Source: Streptomyces sp. Ag109_O5-1 (GTDB lineage: Bacteria; Actinomycetota; Actinomycetes; Streptomycetales; Streptomycetaceae). From it: 64,000 nucleotides of DNA. The notes beneath the pieces are model-generated. The model ran no database searches. It worked only from the letters and a program-made list of their open reading frames with translations, and had not been told where the DNA came from. A program made the translations under genes and the position numbers. This document shows positions 52,522 to 62,455 of the stretch, piece by piece (within the stretch, counting starts at the first letter, position 1; each line of letters begins with the position of its first letter). The stretch covers positions 1,178,001-1,242,000 of the forward strand of contig NZ_RKQF01000001.1 of NCBI RefSeq assembly GCF_003814875.1, read 5' to 3'.

Positions 52522-53424
52522 TCACGGCCGGGCCGCCTCGCCCAGCGCCTCCAGCACCGGACGGATCAGCGGGTGGTCCTCGGCTCCGCGCCGTACGGCC
52601 GCGAAGACACGGCGGGTCGGGGCGACGCCGTCGACGGGGCGTACGACCACGCCGGTCAGATCCATACCGCGCAGCGCCGAGCGCGGGACGAGCGCCACGC
52701 CCGCATCGGCCGCGGCCAGGGCCACCACGGCACGGAAGTCGTCGGAGGAGTGTTCGAGGCGGGGCTGGAAGCCGGCGCTCTCGCAGGCCAGGACGACCAC
52801 GTCGTGGCAGGGGTTGCCGGGGTACGGGCCGATCCAGGTGTCCTTGGCGAGCTCGGCGAGGGGGACTTCGGCGGACTCCGCCAGTCGGTGGCGGAGCGGG
52901 ACGACCGCGTCGAAGGGCTCGGCGTACAGGGGCGCGTGGGTGAGCCTGGGGTCGTCGGCGGGCGGGGCACCCCGGTACTCGACGGCGACCGCGACATCGA
53001 CCTGCCGGTCCAGGACCATCGGAAGGCTGGCGTCGCCCTCGGCGTCCTGGACGCGGATCCGTATGCCGGGTGCGGTGCGGGCGAGACGGGCCACGGCGGG
53101 GGCGACCACCTGCGCGATGCCGGTCGCGAAGGCGGCGACGGTGACCGTGCCGGCCTCGCCGGAGCTGTAGGCGGCCAACTCGGCCTCGGCGCGCTCCAGC
53201 TGGGCGAGGACCGCGTTGGTGTGGCCGAGCAGGATCTCGCCGGCCGGGGTCAGCCGTACGCCCTTCGCGCCGCGTTCGACCAGGCGGTGGCCGGTCTCCT
53301 GCTCCAGGGCGGCCAGCTGCTGGGAGACCGCCGAGGGCGTCAGATACAGCGCGGCGGCAGCCGCCGTCACCGTGCGGTGGTCGGCCACCGCACGGAGGAT
53401 GTGGAGCCGCCGCGCCTCGATCAT
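52522..53424 (-). CDS. LysR-family transcriptional regulator
   Basis: A protein of 300 residues. The N-terminal winged helix reads EARRLHILRAVADHRTVTAA, then LTPSAVSQQLAALEQETG. The effector domain begins near residue 90 (GTVTVAAFATGIAQ) and shows the usual two-lobed pattern. It lies downstream of kbl in the same direction, separated by a repeat tract. A role in controlling threonine breakdown is possible but not shown. Confidence 0.9.
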   Translation of the reverse strand: MIEARRLHILRAVADHRTVTAAAAALYLTPSAVSQQLAALEQETGHRLVERGAKGVRLTPAGEILLGHTNAVLAQLERAEAELAAYSSGEAGTVTVAAFATGIAQVVAPAVARLARTAPGIRIRVQDAEGDASLPMVLDRQVDVAVAVEYRGAPPADDPRLTHAPLYAEPFDAVVPLRHRLAESAEVPLAELAKDTWIGPYPGNPCHDVVVLACESAGFQPRLEHSSDDFRAVVALAAADAGVALVPRSALRGMDLTGVVVRPVDGVAPTRRVFAAVRRGAEDHPLIRPVLEALGEAARP

Positions 53425-53458
53425 GGGGTTGATTATTGCAATATGTCGGGGCCACCCA

Positions 53459-53660
53459 CCCGACCGGTCCCACTCGGCCCGCCGGTGCCGGTCAGCCCAC
53501 CGGTCCCATACGGGCTGCCGGTGCCGGTCAGCCCGCCGGTCCTACCCAGTCCACCGACCCGACCCCGGCCGACCCCACCCGGCCCGCCGGTGCCGGTCAG
53601 CCCGCCGGTCCTGCCCAGCCCACCGATCCGACCCGGGTCGTCCAGCCCGCCGGTCCCGGC
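53459..53660. repeat. Imperfect tandem repeat tract between kbl and the LysR gene
   Basis: The 18-mer GCCGGTGCCGGTCAGCCC occurs exactly three times (53481, 53517, 53586), each followed by RCCGGTCC, with diverged copies between and after. The tract occupies most of the 253-base gap between the LysR start (53424) and the kbl stop (53678). It includes several CCGG-rich dyads that could end transcription of kbl. Confidence 0.8.
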
Positions 53661-53677
53661 CGACGGTCCGGTCCTGC

Positions 53678-54871
<1,194 letters not shown>

Positions 54872-54905
54872 CATCAGTCCCTAAGGAGATTCGGAGGGTC
54901 CGGAT

Positions 54906-55934
54906 TCAGATGGTCCAGTCGAGGATGACCTTGCCGCCGCGGCCGCTCGCCGCGTCGGCGAACGCCGCCTCGAAGTCGCGGTACCCGTAGCGGCCGGTGA
55001 TCACGGGTGCGAGGTCAAGGCCGCCTTCCAGCAGCACCGACATGGCATACCAGGTCTCGAACATCTCCCGGCCGTAGATGCCCTTGACGGTGATCATCGA
55101 GGTGACGATCCGGGCCCAGTCGACGGGGAACTCCTGGGCGGGCAGGCCGAGCATGGCGATACGGCCGCCGTGCGTCATGTTGGCGATCATGTCCCGCATC
55201 GCCTCGGGGCGGCCGGACATCTCCAGGCCGATGTCGAAGCCCTCGCGCAGGCCCAGTTCCCGCTGTCCGTCGGCGATCTGCGCCTGCGACACGTTCAGGG
55301 CGAGGCTCACGCCGATCTTGCGGGCGAGGTCGAGGCGTTCCTCGCTGACGTCGGTGATCACGACGTGGCGCGCACCCGCGTGCCGGGCCACGGCGGCCGC
55401 CATCAGGCCGATCGGGCCGGCCCCCGTGATCAGGACGTCCTCGCCGACGAGCGGGAAGGTGAGGGCGGTGTGCACGGCGTTGCCGAACGGGTCGAAGATC
55501 GCGGCCACGTCGAGCTCGACGGGGACCCGGTGCACCCACACATTGGTGGCGGGCAGCACCACGTACTCGGCGAACGCGCCGTCGCGGCCGACGCCGAGGC
55601 CGACCGTGGCCCGGCACAGGTGGCGCCGCCCGGCCTGGCAGTTGCGGCACTTGCCGCAGACGAGGTGTCCCTCGCCGCTGACCCGGTCGCCGACCTTGAC
55701 ATCCGCGACATCGCGGCCGGTCCCGACGACCTCGCCGACGAACTCGTGCCCGACCACCAGCGGGGTGGTGACGGCCTGCTGGGCCCAGCCGTCCCAGGCA
55801 CGGATGTGCAGATCGGTGCCGCAGATGCCGGTGCGCAGCACCTTGATCAGTACGTCACCCGGTCCGACCGCGGGCTCCGGCACGTCAGCGAGCCACAGCC
55901 CGGGTTCCGCCTTCTCCTTGACCAGCGCCTTCAA
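54906..55934 (-). CDS. tdh: L-threonine 3-dehydrogenase
   Basis: A protein of 342 residues (E. coli Tdh has 341). It oxidises threonine to 2-amino-3-ketobutyrate with NAD. Zinc-alcohol-dehydrogenase landmarks are the catalytic zinc ligands in [10 protein letters not shown] and [11 protein letters not shown], the structural-zinc cysteines in [15 protein letters not shown], and the nucleotide loop [10 protein letters not shown]. The start is TTG 55934 with AGGAG 8 bases upstream; the longer frame has no homology before it. It is the first gene of the tdh-kbl operon. Confidence 0.96.
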   Translation of the reverse strand: MKALVKEKAEPGLWLADVPEPAVGPGDVLIKVLRTGICGTDLHIRAWDGWAQQAVTTPLVVGHEFVGEVVGTGRDVADVKVGDRVSGEGHLVCGKCRNCQAGRRHLCRATVGLGVGRDGAFAEYVVLPATNVWVHRVPVELDVAAIFDPFGNAVHTALTFPLVGEDVLITGAGPIGLMAAAVARHAGARHVVITDVSEERLDLARKIGVSLALNVSQAQIADGQRELGLREGFDIGLEMSGRPEAMRDMIANMTHGGRIAMLGLPAQEFPVDWARIVTSMITVKGIYGREMFETWYAMSVLLEGGLDLAPVITGRYGYRDFEAAFADAASGRGGKVILDWTI

Positions 55935-56300
55935 CGCTACGGCTCCTGTGCGTGAGGTCCCGGCCGCGGGCACGCCGAAGCGGCCCGCGGCCGGGCATGG
56001 GGGGTGGAATCGCACAGCAATCTGCCGTACCCGGGCACCTCAGGTCCATCGAGGTTTTCTTAAGCGCCGCCACAGCTCCGCTTCACGCCTGATCTTGGAC
56101 GCTGAAAGTCCTGGTGGAGGCGGGGGACCCGGGCAGGGCACCGTGTCGAGGATGCCTTCCGCTTCGCCCGTCCGGCCGACGGCCGGGTGCAGTACGGCCG
56201 GGGACGCGCGGGGCTCCGCCGGGTGCCTGGGAGGGCTTGATGTGTCCGGGGGTCCGCGCCGGCGACCGGACCGCTACCGGGCCGATTGGCTGTCCCCTCT
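55935..56300. other. Intergenic region upstream of tdh
   Basis: These 366 bases contain no supportable gene. They should hold the tdh promoter (minus strand) and the end of the conservon unit. No clear consensus promoter or terminator hairpin was identified. Confidence 0.5.
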
Positions 56301-56879
56301 TCACAGCAGCGGGAGACCGTCGGCCTCGCGTCGCTCGATACGGGCCACCAGCTCCGCCGCCGAGGACTTGATGGTCTCCAGACCAGGCCGGCCCCAGGGC
56401 CGCGGCTCCACGTCGACCACGCACACCGTGCCGAGCACCGTTCCCGTGCTGTCGATGAGCGGGGCGCCCAGATAGGAACGAATACCGAACTCGTCGACGA
56501 CCGGGTTGCCCGCGAACCGCGGGTAGTCGCTGACGTCCTCCAGGACCAGCGCCTTGCGGCGGACCACCACATGGGGGCAGAAACCATGGTCGCGGGCCAG
56601 CTCCCGGCCCAGCACCGGCGTACTGCCGTCGGGCTTCACCACGGGCGCCACGGCCGGCAGGTGCAGGCCGGCGAAGAACTGCCGGTTCTCGTCGATGAAG
56701 TTGACCATGGCGTACGGCGTCCGGGCGGCCTCGGCGAGCCGGTCGGCGTAGGCGTCGAGCTCGGGGTCGGGATGTTCGCCCAGGCGGAGTTGGCCGAGGC
56801 GCCGGATGCGCACGGGCGCCTCCTTGTCCTCCGGCGTGAGGAGCAGACGACCGGCCGGGCGCGCCGGGTCGTACCTCAT
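56301..56879 (-). CDS. GAF-domain protein linked to the conservon
   Basis: A protein of 192 residues from ATG 56879. One GAF domain (about 45-180) reads TPYAMVNFIDENRQFFAGLH, then FCPHVVVRRKALVLEDVSDY and IRSYLGAPLIDSTGTVLGTV. It has no output domain, so it probably senses a ligand and acts through protein contacts. It lies 61 bases after cvnD in the same direction, a position often taken by an extra component of Streptomyces conservons. Confidence 0.88.
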   Translation of the reverse strand: MRYDPARPAGRLLLTPEDKEAPVRIRRLGQLRLGEHPDPELDAYADRLAEAARTPYAMVNFIDENRQFFAGLHLPAVAPVVKPDGSTPVLGRELARDHGFCPHVVVRRKALVLEDVSDYPRFAGNPVVDEFGIRSYLGAPLIDSTGTVLGTVCVVDVEPRPWGRPGLETIKSSAAELVARIERREADGLPLL

Positions 56880-56940
56880 GGGCAGGCTCCGTCGCTGTGG
56901 ACGTGGGTCATATACGGGCTCCGTGTGGGGTGTGTGAGGT

Positions 56941-57540
56941 TCACATGTGGGCGCCGTGGCTCGGTGCGGAGACCGGGGCGTGGGCGATGAGATGACGGAC
57001 GAGGGTGAGCAGGGTCTGGACGCCGGAGCTGGAGATACGGGCGTCACAGCGGACCACCGGGATCTCCGGGTCGAGGTCGATGGCGGCGCGCACCTCCTCG
57101 GGGTCGTAGCGGTAGGAGCCGTCGAACTCGTTGATGGCGACGATGAAGCCCAGGCCGCGCTCCTCGAAGAAGTCGACGGCCGCGAAGCAGTCCTCCAGGC
57201 GGCGGGTGTCGGCGAGGATGACCGCGCCGAGCGCGCCCTCGGACAGCTCGTCCCACATGAACCAGAACCGCTCCTGTCCGGGCGTGCCGAACAGGTAGAG
57301 CACGTGTTCCGCGTCCAGGGTGATGCGGCCGAAGTCCATCGCCACGGTCGTCTCGACCTTGTTCTCGATCCCGTCGAGGTTGTCGGTCGCGGCGCTGACC
57401 GTGGTGAGGAGTTCCTCCGTGGACAACGGCGCGATCTCGCTGACCGCGCCCACGAAGGTGGTCTTGCCGACCCCGAACCCACCGGCCACCAGGATTTTCA
57501 GCGCGGTGGGGAAGGGGTCAGAGCTGTCGTCGTAGTCCAT
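56941..57540 (-). CDS. cvnD: Conservon GTP-binding protein CvnD
   Basis: A protein of 199 residues, a small Ras-like GTPase. The P-loop is GGFGVGKTT, the switch II/G3 region FGTPGQERFWFMW, and G4-like INEFDG. Conservon GTPases associate with the membrane-bound histidine-kinase-like CvnA and the roadblock protein CvnB in a eukaryote-like signalling complex that affects development. The start overlaps cvnC by 23 bases. Confidence 0.94.
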   Translation of the reverse strand: MDYDDSSDPFPTALKILVAGGFGVGKTTFVGAVSEIAPLSTEELLTTVSAATDNLDGIENKVETTVAMDFGRITLDAEHVLYLFGTPGQERFWFMWDELSEGALGAVILADTRRLEDCFAAVDFFEERGLGFIVAINEFDGSYRYDPEEVRAAIDLDPEIPVVRCDARISSSGVQTLLTLVRHLIAHAPVSAPSHGAHM

Positions 57541-57895
57541 CGAGCACTGCCTCCAGAAGGGACCGGTCAGTGGGGTTGTGGTGGAAGACGGGGGGCTTGG
57601 CGGTCAGCGCCCCGCAGTCGACGAGGTCGGAGAGCAGCACCTTGGTGACCACGGCCGGCAGCTTGAGGTGCGCCGCGATCTCGGCGACCGAGACGGGTGC
57701 GCGGCACAGATCGAGCGCCTGCGCGTGCTCGGGGCCGAGGTAACCGAGGGGCACGGACCCCGTGGCCATCACCTGCGACATCAGGTCGAGGGCGATGCTG
57801 GGCTCGGTGCGGCCGTTGCTGATCGTGAACGGGCGCACCAGGCGTCCGGCCGCGTCGTCCAGCCACGGCCCGTCGCCGGCTGCGGCCACCCTCAA
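57518..57895 (-). CDS. cvnC: Conservon DUF742 protein CvnC
   Basis: A protein of 125 residues. DUF742 proteins are winged-helix-like: LVRPFTISNGRTEPS, then LDLCRAPVSVAEIAAHLKLP and VVTKVLLSDLVDCGAL. The start is TTG 57895 (TTGA overlap with the cvnB stop) or GTG 57889; the sequence does not decide. The 3' end overlaps cvnD. Confidence 0.92.
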   Translation of the reverse strand: MRVAAAGDGPWLDDAAGRLVRPFTISNGRTEPSIALDLMSQVMATGSVPLGYLGPEHAQALDLCRAPVSVAEIAAHLKLPAVVTKVLLSDLVDCGALTAKPPVFHHNPTDRSLLEAVLDGLRRQL

Positions 57896-58326
57896 GGCCT
57901 CATCGCCGTGGGTTCGACGGCGTGCTGTCGGGGCGCGGTGACGAGGTACGGGCGGACGCTCTTCACCAGCATCGCCATCTCGTAGCCGAGGACGGCGGCG
58001 TCGGCCTCCCGGCCGGCCAGTACGGCGAGGCAGGTGCCGGAGCCGGCGGTGGTGACGAACAGCAGCGTCGAGTCGAGTTCGACGACGACCTGGCGGACGT
58101 CCCCGCCGTCGCCGAACCGGACGCCCGCGCTGCGGCCGAGCGAGTACAGGCCGGAGGCGAGCGCGGCCATGTGGTCGGCGCTGTCCGGGTCGAGGCCGTG
58201 GACGGACTTCACCAGCCCGTCGCAGGACAGGAGCACCGCGCTGGTGGTGTGCGGTACGCGCTGCACTAGGCCGCTCATCAGCCAGTCGAGGTCGGATACC
58301 TGGGCGGTCGGCGCATCGCTCGCCAT
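57892..58326 (-). CDS. cvnB: Conservon roadblock/LC7 protein CvnB
   Basis: A protein of 144 residues from ATG 58326, with AAGGAG 10 bases upstream; an in-frame ATG at 58404 would add a low-complexity leader. The roadblock fold reads LDWLMSGLVQRVPHTTSAVL, LLSCDGLVKSVHGLD, then LAGREADAAVLGYEMAMLV. Such proteins act as activators or scaffolds of the partner GTPase. Confidence 0.92.
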   Translation of the reverse strand: MASDAPTAQVSDLDWLMSGLVQRVPHTTSAVLLSCDGLVKSVHGLDPDSADHMAALASGLYSLGRSAGVRFGDGGDVRQVVVELDSTLLFVTTAGSGTCLAVLAGREADAAVLGYEMAMLVKSVRPYLVTAPRQHAVEPTAMRP

Positions 58327-58400
58327 GGTGGATCGACTCCTTGAGTTACGAAGGTCTGCGGGAGCGCTGGGGGTGGGGGTGGAGGTGGAAACGGTGCTGG

Positions 58401-60773
58401 TCATCCGGCCGGGGCGCTCCCGTCGGGCCGGTGGGTGTAGTCGGAGGTGTGCACCTGGCGCAGGGCCGGGGAGGGGGATGGTGCGAGGGTGTGGGGCTGG
58501 GGGTGCGAGTGGGGGTCGGCCGGGTCCCTGTGTGCCTGGCTCGCATATGCGGAGGCCATAGGGTCTGAGGCCAGGTGGTCCGTGGTGTGGTGGTCTGGGA
58601 TCAGGTCCGGACCCGTGTGCTGCGCGGCCCGGTACTCCGGCCCCATGTGCTCCGGGCCCATGTGCTCCGGTGCGAGGGGATCCAGGGCGGACCGGCCCAG
58701 GGTCGATCCGCCCGGGGGCGACTGGTCTGGGATCGTGTAGTCCGGGACTATGTGCCCGCCATCCACACGGGGAGCGTCCCTGTGGGCCACGCCCATGTGT
58801 GCGGTCTCCATGTGCGTGGCATCCGCATGGGTGGCATGGGATGTGCTGGTCGCCTCGTCGATACCCGGGCCGGCTGCCCTCATGTCGTGGGGGGCCATGT
58901 CGGCCAGGCCCATACCGGCCAGCCCGGTGTAGCGGGACTCACCATGTGCCCCGTTCATGGGCTCGGCGGCTGCCGGCTCCGTCTGGTCGGCCTCCAGGTG
59001 TTGTTGGGCCTCGGCGAGGCCGATGCCGCGTTGGAAGGCGGCCATCAGGCCGGGGTCGTGTCCGACCGGGGTCTCGTTGTCCTGGCGGGGTGCCGGGCCG
59101 CCGCGGAGCTGGGGGACGATGTGCTCCTGGGCGCGGCGGCGCGGCAGTTGGGGTTTGCCCATGGTGCCGCGAACGGCGCCGACGCGCGGGACGGGTGCGT
59201 TGCCCGCGTGTTCGGCGACCACCGGCCGGTCCTCGGGCCGGATGCCGGGCAGCGCCTCGGCGGGGTTGGCCCGGCTCTCCTGGGCGCCGCGCACCGGAAG
59301 CGGCGCGGGTGCGCCTCCGTGCTGTGCGTGTCGTCGCCGCCCACCGGCGGCGGGTGTGGCCGGACCGCTCTGCTGTGCGGGCCGCCGGCCGGCGGGAGCG
59401 GCTCCCTGCTCGCCGCTGTCCGCGTCGGGGCCGGCGGCTCCGCCCCGGAGGCCGTCCAGTGCCCCGGTGTCGTGGGACGGCGCGGCGGCCCCGCCCCCCG
59501 GCGCCCCCGGTGCTCCGGCAACCGCCCCCGGGTCACGCGGCTGCGGTACGGCCCCGGACGTGCCCGGTGCCGTACCGAGCAGGCCCTGAGGGACGACGAG
59601 GACGGCCTGGACGCCGCCGTAGATGTTGGTCTGGAGGCGGACGTTGATGCCGTGGCGGCGGGCCAGCTGGGAGACGACGAAGAGGCCGATGCGGCCGTCG
59701 GCCAGCAGGCTGGCCACGTTGACCTGGTCGGGGTCGGCTAGCAGGGCGTTCATCTTGGACTGTTCGCCGACCGGCATGCCGAGTCCGCGGTCCTCGACCT
59801 CGACCGCGAGGCCGGAGGTGACGAGGTTGGCGCGGAGCAGCACCTGGGTGTGCGGGGCGGAGAACACGGTGGCGTTCTCGACGAGTTCGGCGAGGAGGTG
59901 GATGACGTCGGCTACGGCGTGGCCGCGCAGTTCGCCGTCGATCGGGGGGACGAGTTTGACCCGGGAGTACTGCTCGACCTCGGCGATGGCGGAGCGCAGC
60001 ACCTCGGTCATGGAGACCGGGTTGCTCCACTGCCGCCGGGAGACGGCGCCGCCGAGCACGGCGAGGTTCTCGGCGTGTCGCCGGATGCGGGTGGCCAGGT
60101 GGTCGACGTGGAAGAGGCCCTTGAGGAGGTCCGGGTCCTCGATCTCGTTCTCCAGTTCGTCGAGGATCGAGATTTCCCGGTGCACGAGAGACTGAAGCCG
60201 CCGCGCCAGGTTGACGAAGACCTCCAGCTTCTGTTCGCTGCCGGCCTGGCTGGAGAGCTGGGCGGCCTGCACGACGGCGGTGACGGCGCCGTCGTGCGCG
60301 CGGGAGAGGTCGGCGGCGAGCAGTTCGAAGTCGTCGGCGTCCGCGGGCGGTCCGCCGCGCGGCTTGCGCTGGGGCGGGGTGTCGCCGCGGCGCAGCGCGT
60401 CGACGAGGGCGAGCAGATCGGCCTCGCCGCGGGCGGCGTTGCGGCGCAGCCCGGCGACGCGGTCGCTGACCGAGCGGGCGGCCCGGCCCGCGGCCACGGC
60501 GGCGATCACGATGCCCGCGGCCGTCACCGAGACCGCTCCGGCGAGCACGGCCAGCAGGGTGAGGCTGGGCCGTGCCCCGGTGGAGCGGACGGTGAACAGG
60601 ACGGCCGCGCAGCCGCTGAGCGCCACCGCGACCGGCGGCAGCACGGCGAGGCGCATCAGCTGAGGCCGTATGTGGGTCTCGGGCAGCGCGGGAACGGGGC
60701 GGGCGACCGGACGTCCGTGCCGGCCGCCCTCACGGCGGTCGGCACGGGCGGCCGGTGCACGGAGGTGAGACAT
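58401..60773 (-). CDS. cvnA: Conservon sensor-kinase-like protein CvnA with His/Met-rich tail
   Basis: A protein of 790 residues from ATG 60773 (GAGGA 5 bases upstream). Two membrane segments lie in the first 100 residues (VAVALSGCAAVLFTV; LTLLAVLAGAVSVTAAGIVI). The helical region then carries AVLGGAVSRRQWSNPVSMTE, and an HATPase_c domain (about 300-420) shows the N box ELVENATVFSAPHT and G boxes VEDRGLGMPV and ADGRIGLFVVSQLA. The long tail (from about 425) is disordered, Pro/Ala/Gly-rich. Its last 150 residues hold about 18 His and many Met (AHMGVAH, EHMGPEHMGPE, PDHHTTDH), unusual for CvnA. Confidence 0.93.
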   Translation of the reverse strand: MSHLRAPAARADRREGGRHGRPVARPVPALPETHIRPQLMRLAVLPPVAVALSGCAAVLFTVRSTGARPSLTLLAVLAGAVSVTAAGIVIAAVAAGRAARSVSDRVAGLRRNAARGEADLLALVDALRRGDTPPQRKPRGGPPADADDFELLAADLSRAHDGAVTAVVQAAQLSSQAGSEQKLEVFVNLARRLQSLVHREISILDELENEIEDPDLLKGLFHVDHLATRIRRHAENLAVLGGAVSRRQWSNPVSMTEVLRSAIAEVEQYSRVKLVPPIDGELRGHAVADVIHLLAELVENATVFSAPHTQVLLRANLVTSGLAVEVEDRGLGMPVGEQSKMNALLADPDQVNVASLLADGRIGLFVVSQLARRHGINVRLQTNIYGGVQAVLVVPQGLLGTAPGTSGAVPQPRDPGAVAGAPGAPGGGAAAPSHDTGALDGLRGGAAGPDADSGEQGAAPAGRRPAQQSGPATPAAGGRRRHAQHGGAPAPLPVRGAQESRANPAEALPGIRPEDRPVVAEHAGNAPVPRVGAVRGTMGKPQLPRRRAQEHIVPQLRGGPAPRQDNETPVGHDPGLMAAFQRGIGLAEAQQHLEADQTEPAAAEPMNGAHGESRYTGLAGMGLADMAPHDMRAAGPGIDEATSTSHATHADATHMETAHMGVAHRDAPRVDGGHIVPDYTIPDQSPPGGSTLGRSALDPLAPEHMGPEHMGPEYRAAQHTGPDLIPDHHTTDHLASDPMASAYASQAHRDPADPHSHPQPHTLAPSPSPALRQVHTSDYTHRPDGSAPAG

Positions 60774-61186
60774 CTGCGTCCTCGTACTGGTCCGTCGGGC
60801 CTGGATTTCTCGCGCGGGCCGCGCGAGGTGGGCATGCGCCATCGCGGTGCCGGCCGAGGGGACCGCAAAAGAATTCGGCCCCGCGTCGTCCGACGGACAC
60901 TCACAGTAGTCGCCAAGGCATCATGTGCGGTGGGCAGTTGACAAAGTCACCCGGAGATGGTCCCGCTCTGGTATGAGCCGTCGTACGAAAGACCGATAAC
61001 CCCCTCGGCATCTCGCCCTCGAACCGCCCTCGTCCGGTCCGACCTGCTCAAAAACGGTCGCACATTGAAGGCGAGGGCCGGGGCGCCCGATGCTCTCAAC
61101 CCGCGCGCCAACCGCCCGTCCGTGCGCCCTGGCCGTCCCGGCAGGACACCCGCACGGCCCACACGACCTCCCGATCACCCCCCAAA
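60774..61186. other. Intergenic region upstream of cvnA
   Basis: These roughly 410 bases contain no supportable gene. The conservon promoter (minus strand) should lie near 60800-60960. No consensus boxes were identified with confidence. Confidence 0.5.
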
Positions 61187-61205
61187 ACATCACCCAGAGT
61201 GATGT
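61187..61205 (-). terminator. Terminator overlapping the stop codon of the DUF4037 gene
   Basis: ACATCAC (61187-61193) pairs with GTGATGT (61199-61205) around a 5-base loop. On the minus strand the stem is followed by TTTT, a near-canonical Rho-independent terminator. It includes the TGA of the gene. Confidence 0.65.
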
Positions 61206-62383
61206 CGGTGGCCTCGGCCGCCGTTCGCCGTCCCGCAGGGGTCGCCGTCGTGGACGTCGATGCCCGTCACCGCGTCGATACCCGTCACCGCGTCGGTCGC
61301 GGCCCGGGTCAGGTCCGGGTCGCTGAGGACGTCCGTGCTGTCGATGAACTGGTCCACCGCGCCGACCGTCGCCAAATCGCGCAGGTCCGGGTCCTTGATG
61401 CGGGCGGTGAGGGCACGGGTGAAGCGGTCGGCGCGCAGCACCTGGAAGGGTCTGGAGTGGTAGGGGCGCGTGGCGGCGTCGACGCGGTCGGTGAGCTCCA
61501 GTTCGTTGTGCAGATGGGCGACGATCCCGTAGGCGTGGACCAGGTGCCGCTCACGTACGTGCCAGTCCGTTGCGGCGAGCACGGAGGTGAGGACAGAGGT
61601 GAGCCGAGGGGCCGCGGGGGTACGGGCGAAGGCGCTGCCGAGCCATTTGCCGTAGGGCGGGTAGCGCCGGTTCATGAGCAGGCAGAGCCGCATGAGGTCG
61701 CGGACCAGACGGCCGGCCTCGACGGCGGAGCCCAGTTCGTCGCCGACCTCGCCGCAGCGGCCGACGAAGGCCTCCTTCTGGGCGATGCGCCGCCACTGGC
61801 AGGCGAGGACATGGAGCCAGAGGTCATGGGGGTACCAGCGCAGTGCGGTCCGTGCCGGGGTGAGGGTGTGGAGGCCGTCGTGGAAGACGGCGCCGCCGGT
61901 GACCTCGGCGAGGAGCTGGGTGGGGGTGGCGAGCCACTGTGCCGGGGTGACGCCGGAGGCCGGGTCGAAGCCGAGTGCGGCGCGGAACCAGGAGGAGACG
62001 GCGGTCACCTCGACACGGTGGTGCACCGGGCCGTCGGTGATCTGCATGACCCGGACGTCCGGGTCCCCCGTGGCGGCGAAGTGCGTGGGCCAGCCGTGGA
62101 AGGTCTTCGGGAGATGCTGGGCGAGCATGTGCCGGATACGGGCGGCATGGCGCGGCACGTCGTGGGGGTGGAGGAAGAGCTGGAGGCGCGGCCCCCATTC
62201 GTGGTCGGCGGAGCGTTCGGTGTCGTAGCCGAGGACTTCGGAGCCCGGGCCGATCCGGGCCGCCGTGTGGGGTATCCCGGGGGCGGCCTCCTCCAGCAGC
62301 GAACGTACGGCCTCGGTGTAGAAGCGCCGGGACAGCTCAAGTCCCGGTAAAAAAGCAGGGGTTGGCATATGTGCATGGCTCAT
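61190..62383 (-). CDS. DUF4037-domain protein (nucleotidyltransferase-like)
   Basis: A protein of 397 residues; ATG 62383 is chosen because AGGGG lies 7 bases upstream, though ATG 62368 is also possible. The N-terminal pattern LELSRRFYTEAVRSLLEEA, GPGSEVLGYDTERSADHEWG and RLQLFLHP is typical of DUF4037 proteins, whose fold resembles nucleotidyltransferases (the DHEWG acids could bind metal). The middle reads YPHDLWLHVLACQWRRIAQK. Near the C terminus the hexapeptide DAVTGI is repeated twice in tandem. Function is unknown. Confidence 0.82.
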   Translation of the reverse strand: MSHAHMPTPAFLPGLELSRRFYTEAVRSLLEEAAPGIPHTAARIGPGSEVLGYDTERSADHEWGPRLQLFLHPHDVPRHAARIRHMLAQHLPKTFHGWPTHFAATGDPDVRVMQITDGPVHHRVEVTAVSSWFRAALGFDPASGVTPAQWLATPTQLLAEVTGGAVFHDGLHTLTPARTALRWYPHDLWLHVLACQWRRIAQKEAFVGRCGEVGDELGSAVEAGRLVRDLMRLCLLMNRRYPPYGKWLGSAFARTPAAPRLTSVLTSVLAATDWHVRERHLVHAYGIVAHLHNELELTDRVDAATRPYHSRPFQVLRADRFTRALTARIKDPDLRDLATVGAVDQFIDSTDVLSDPDLTRAATDAVTGIDAVTGIDVHDGDPCGTANGGRGHRHHSG

Positions 62384-62455
62384 GCCCATGCCCCTGCCCA
62401 GGTTGTGCAGGGGCATGCACGCCAATTTCACGGCACCGCCACAACGGCGGCGCCC

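Noticed and set aside
53459..53660. Repeat tract as a CRISPR array
   Set aside because: Units are not separated by unique spacers of constant length, and no cas genes are nearby.
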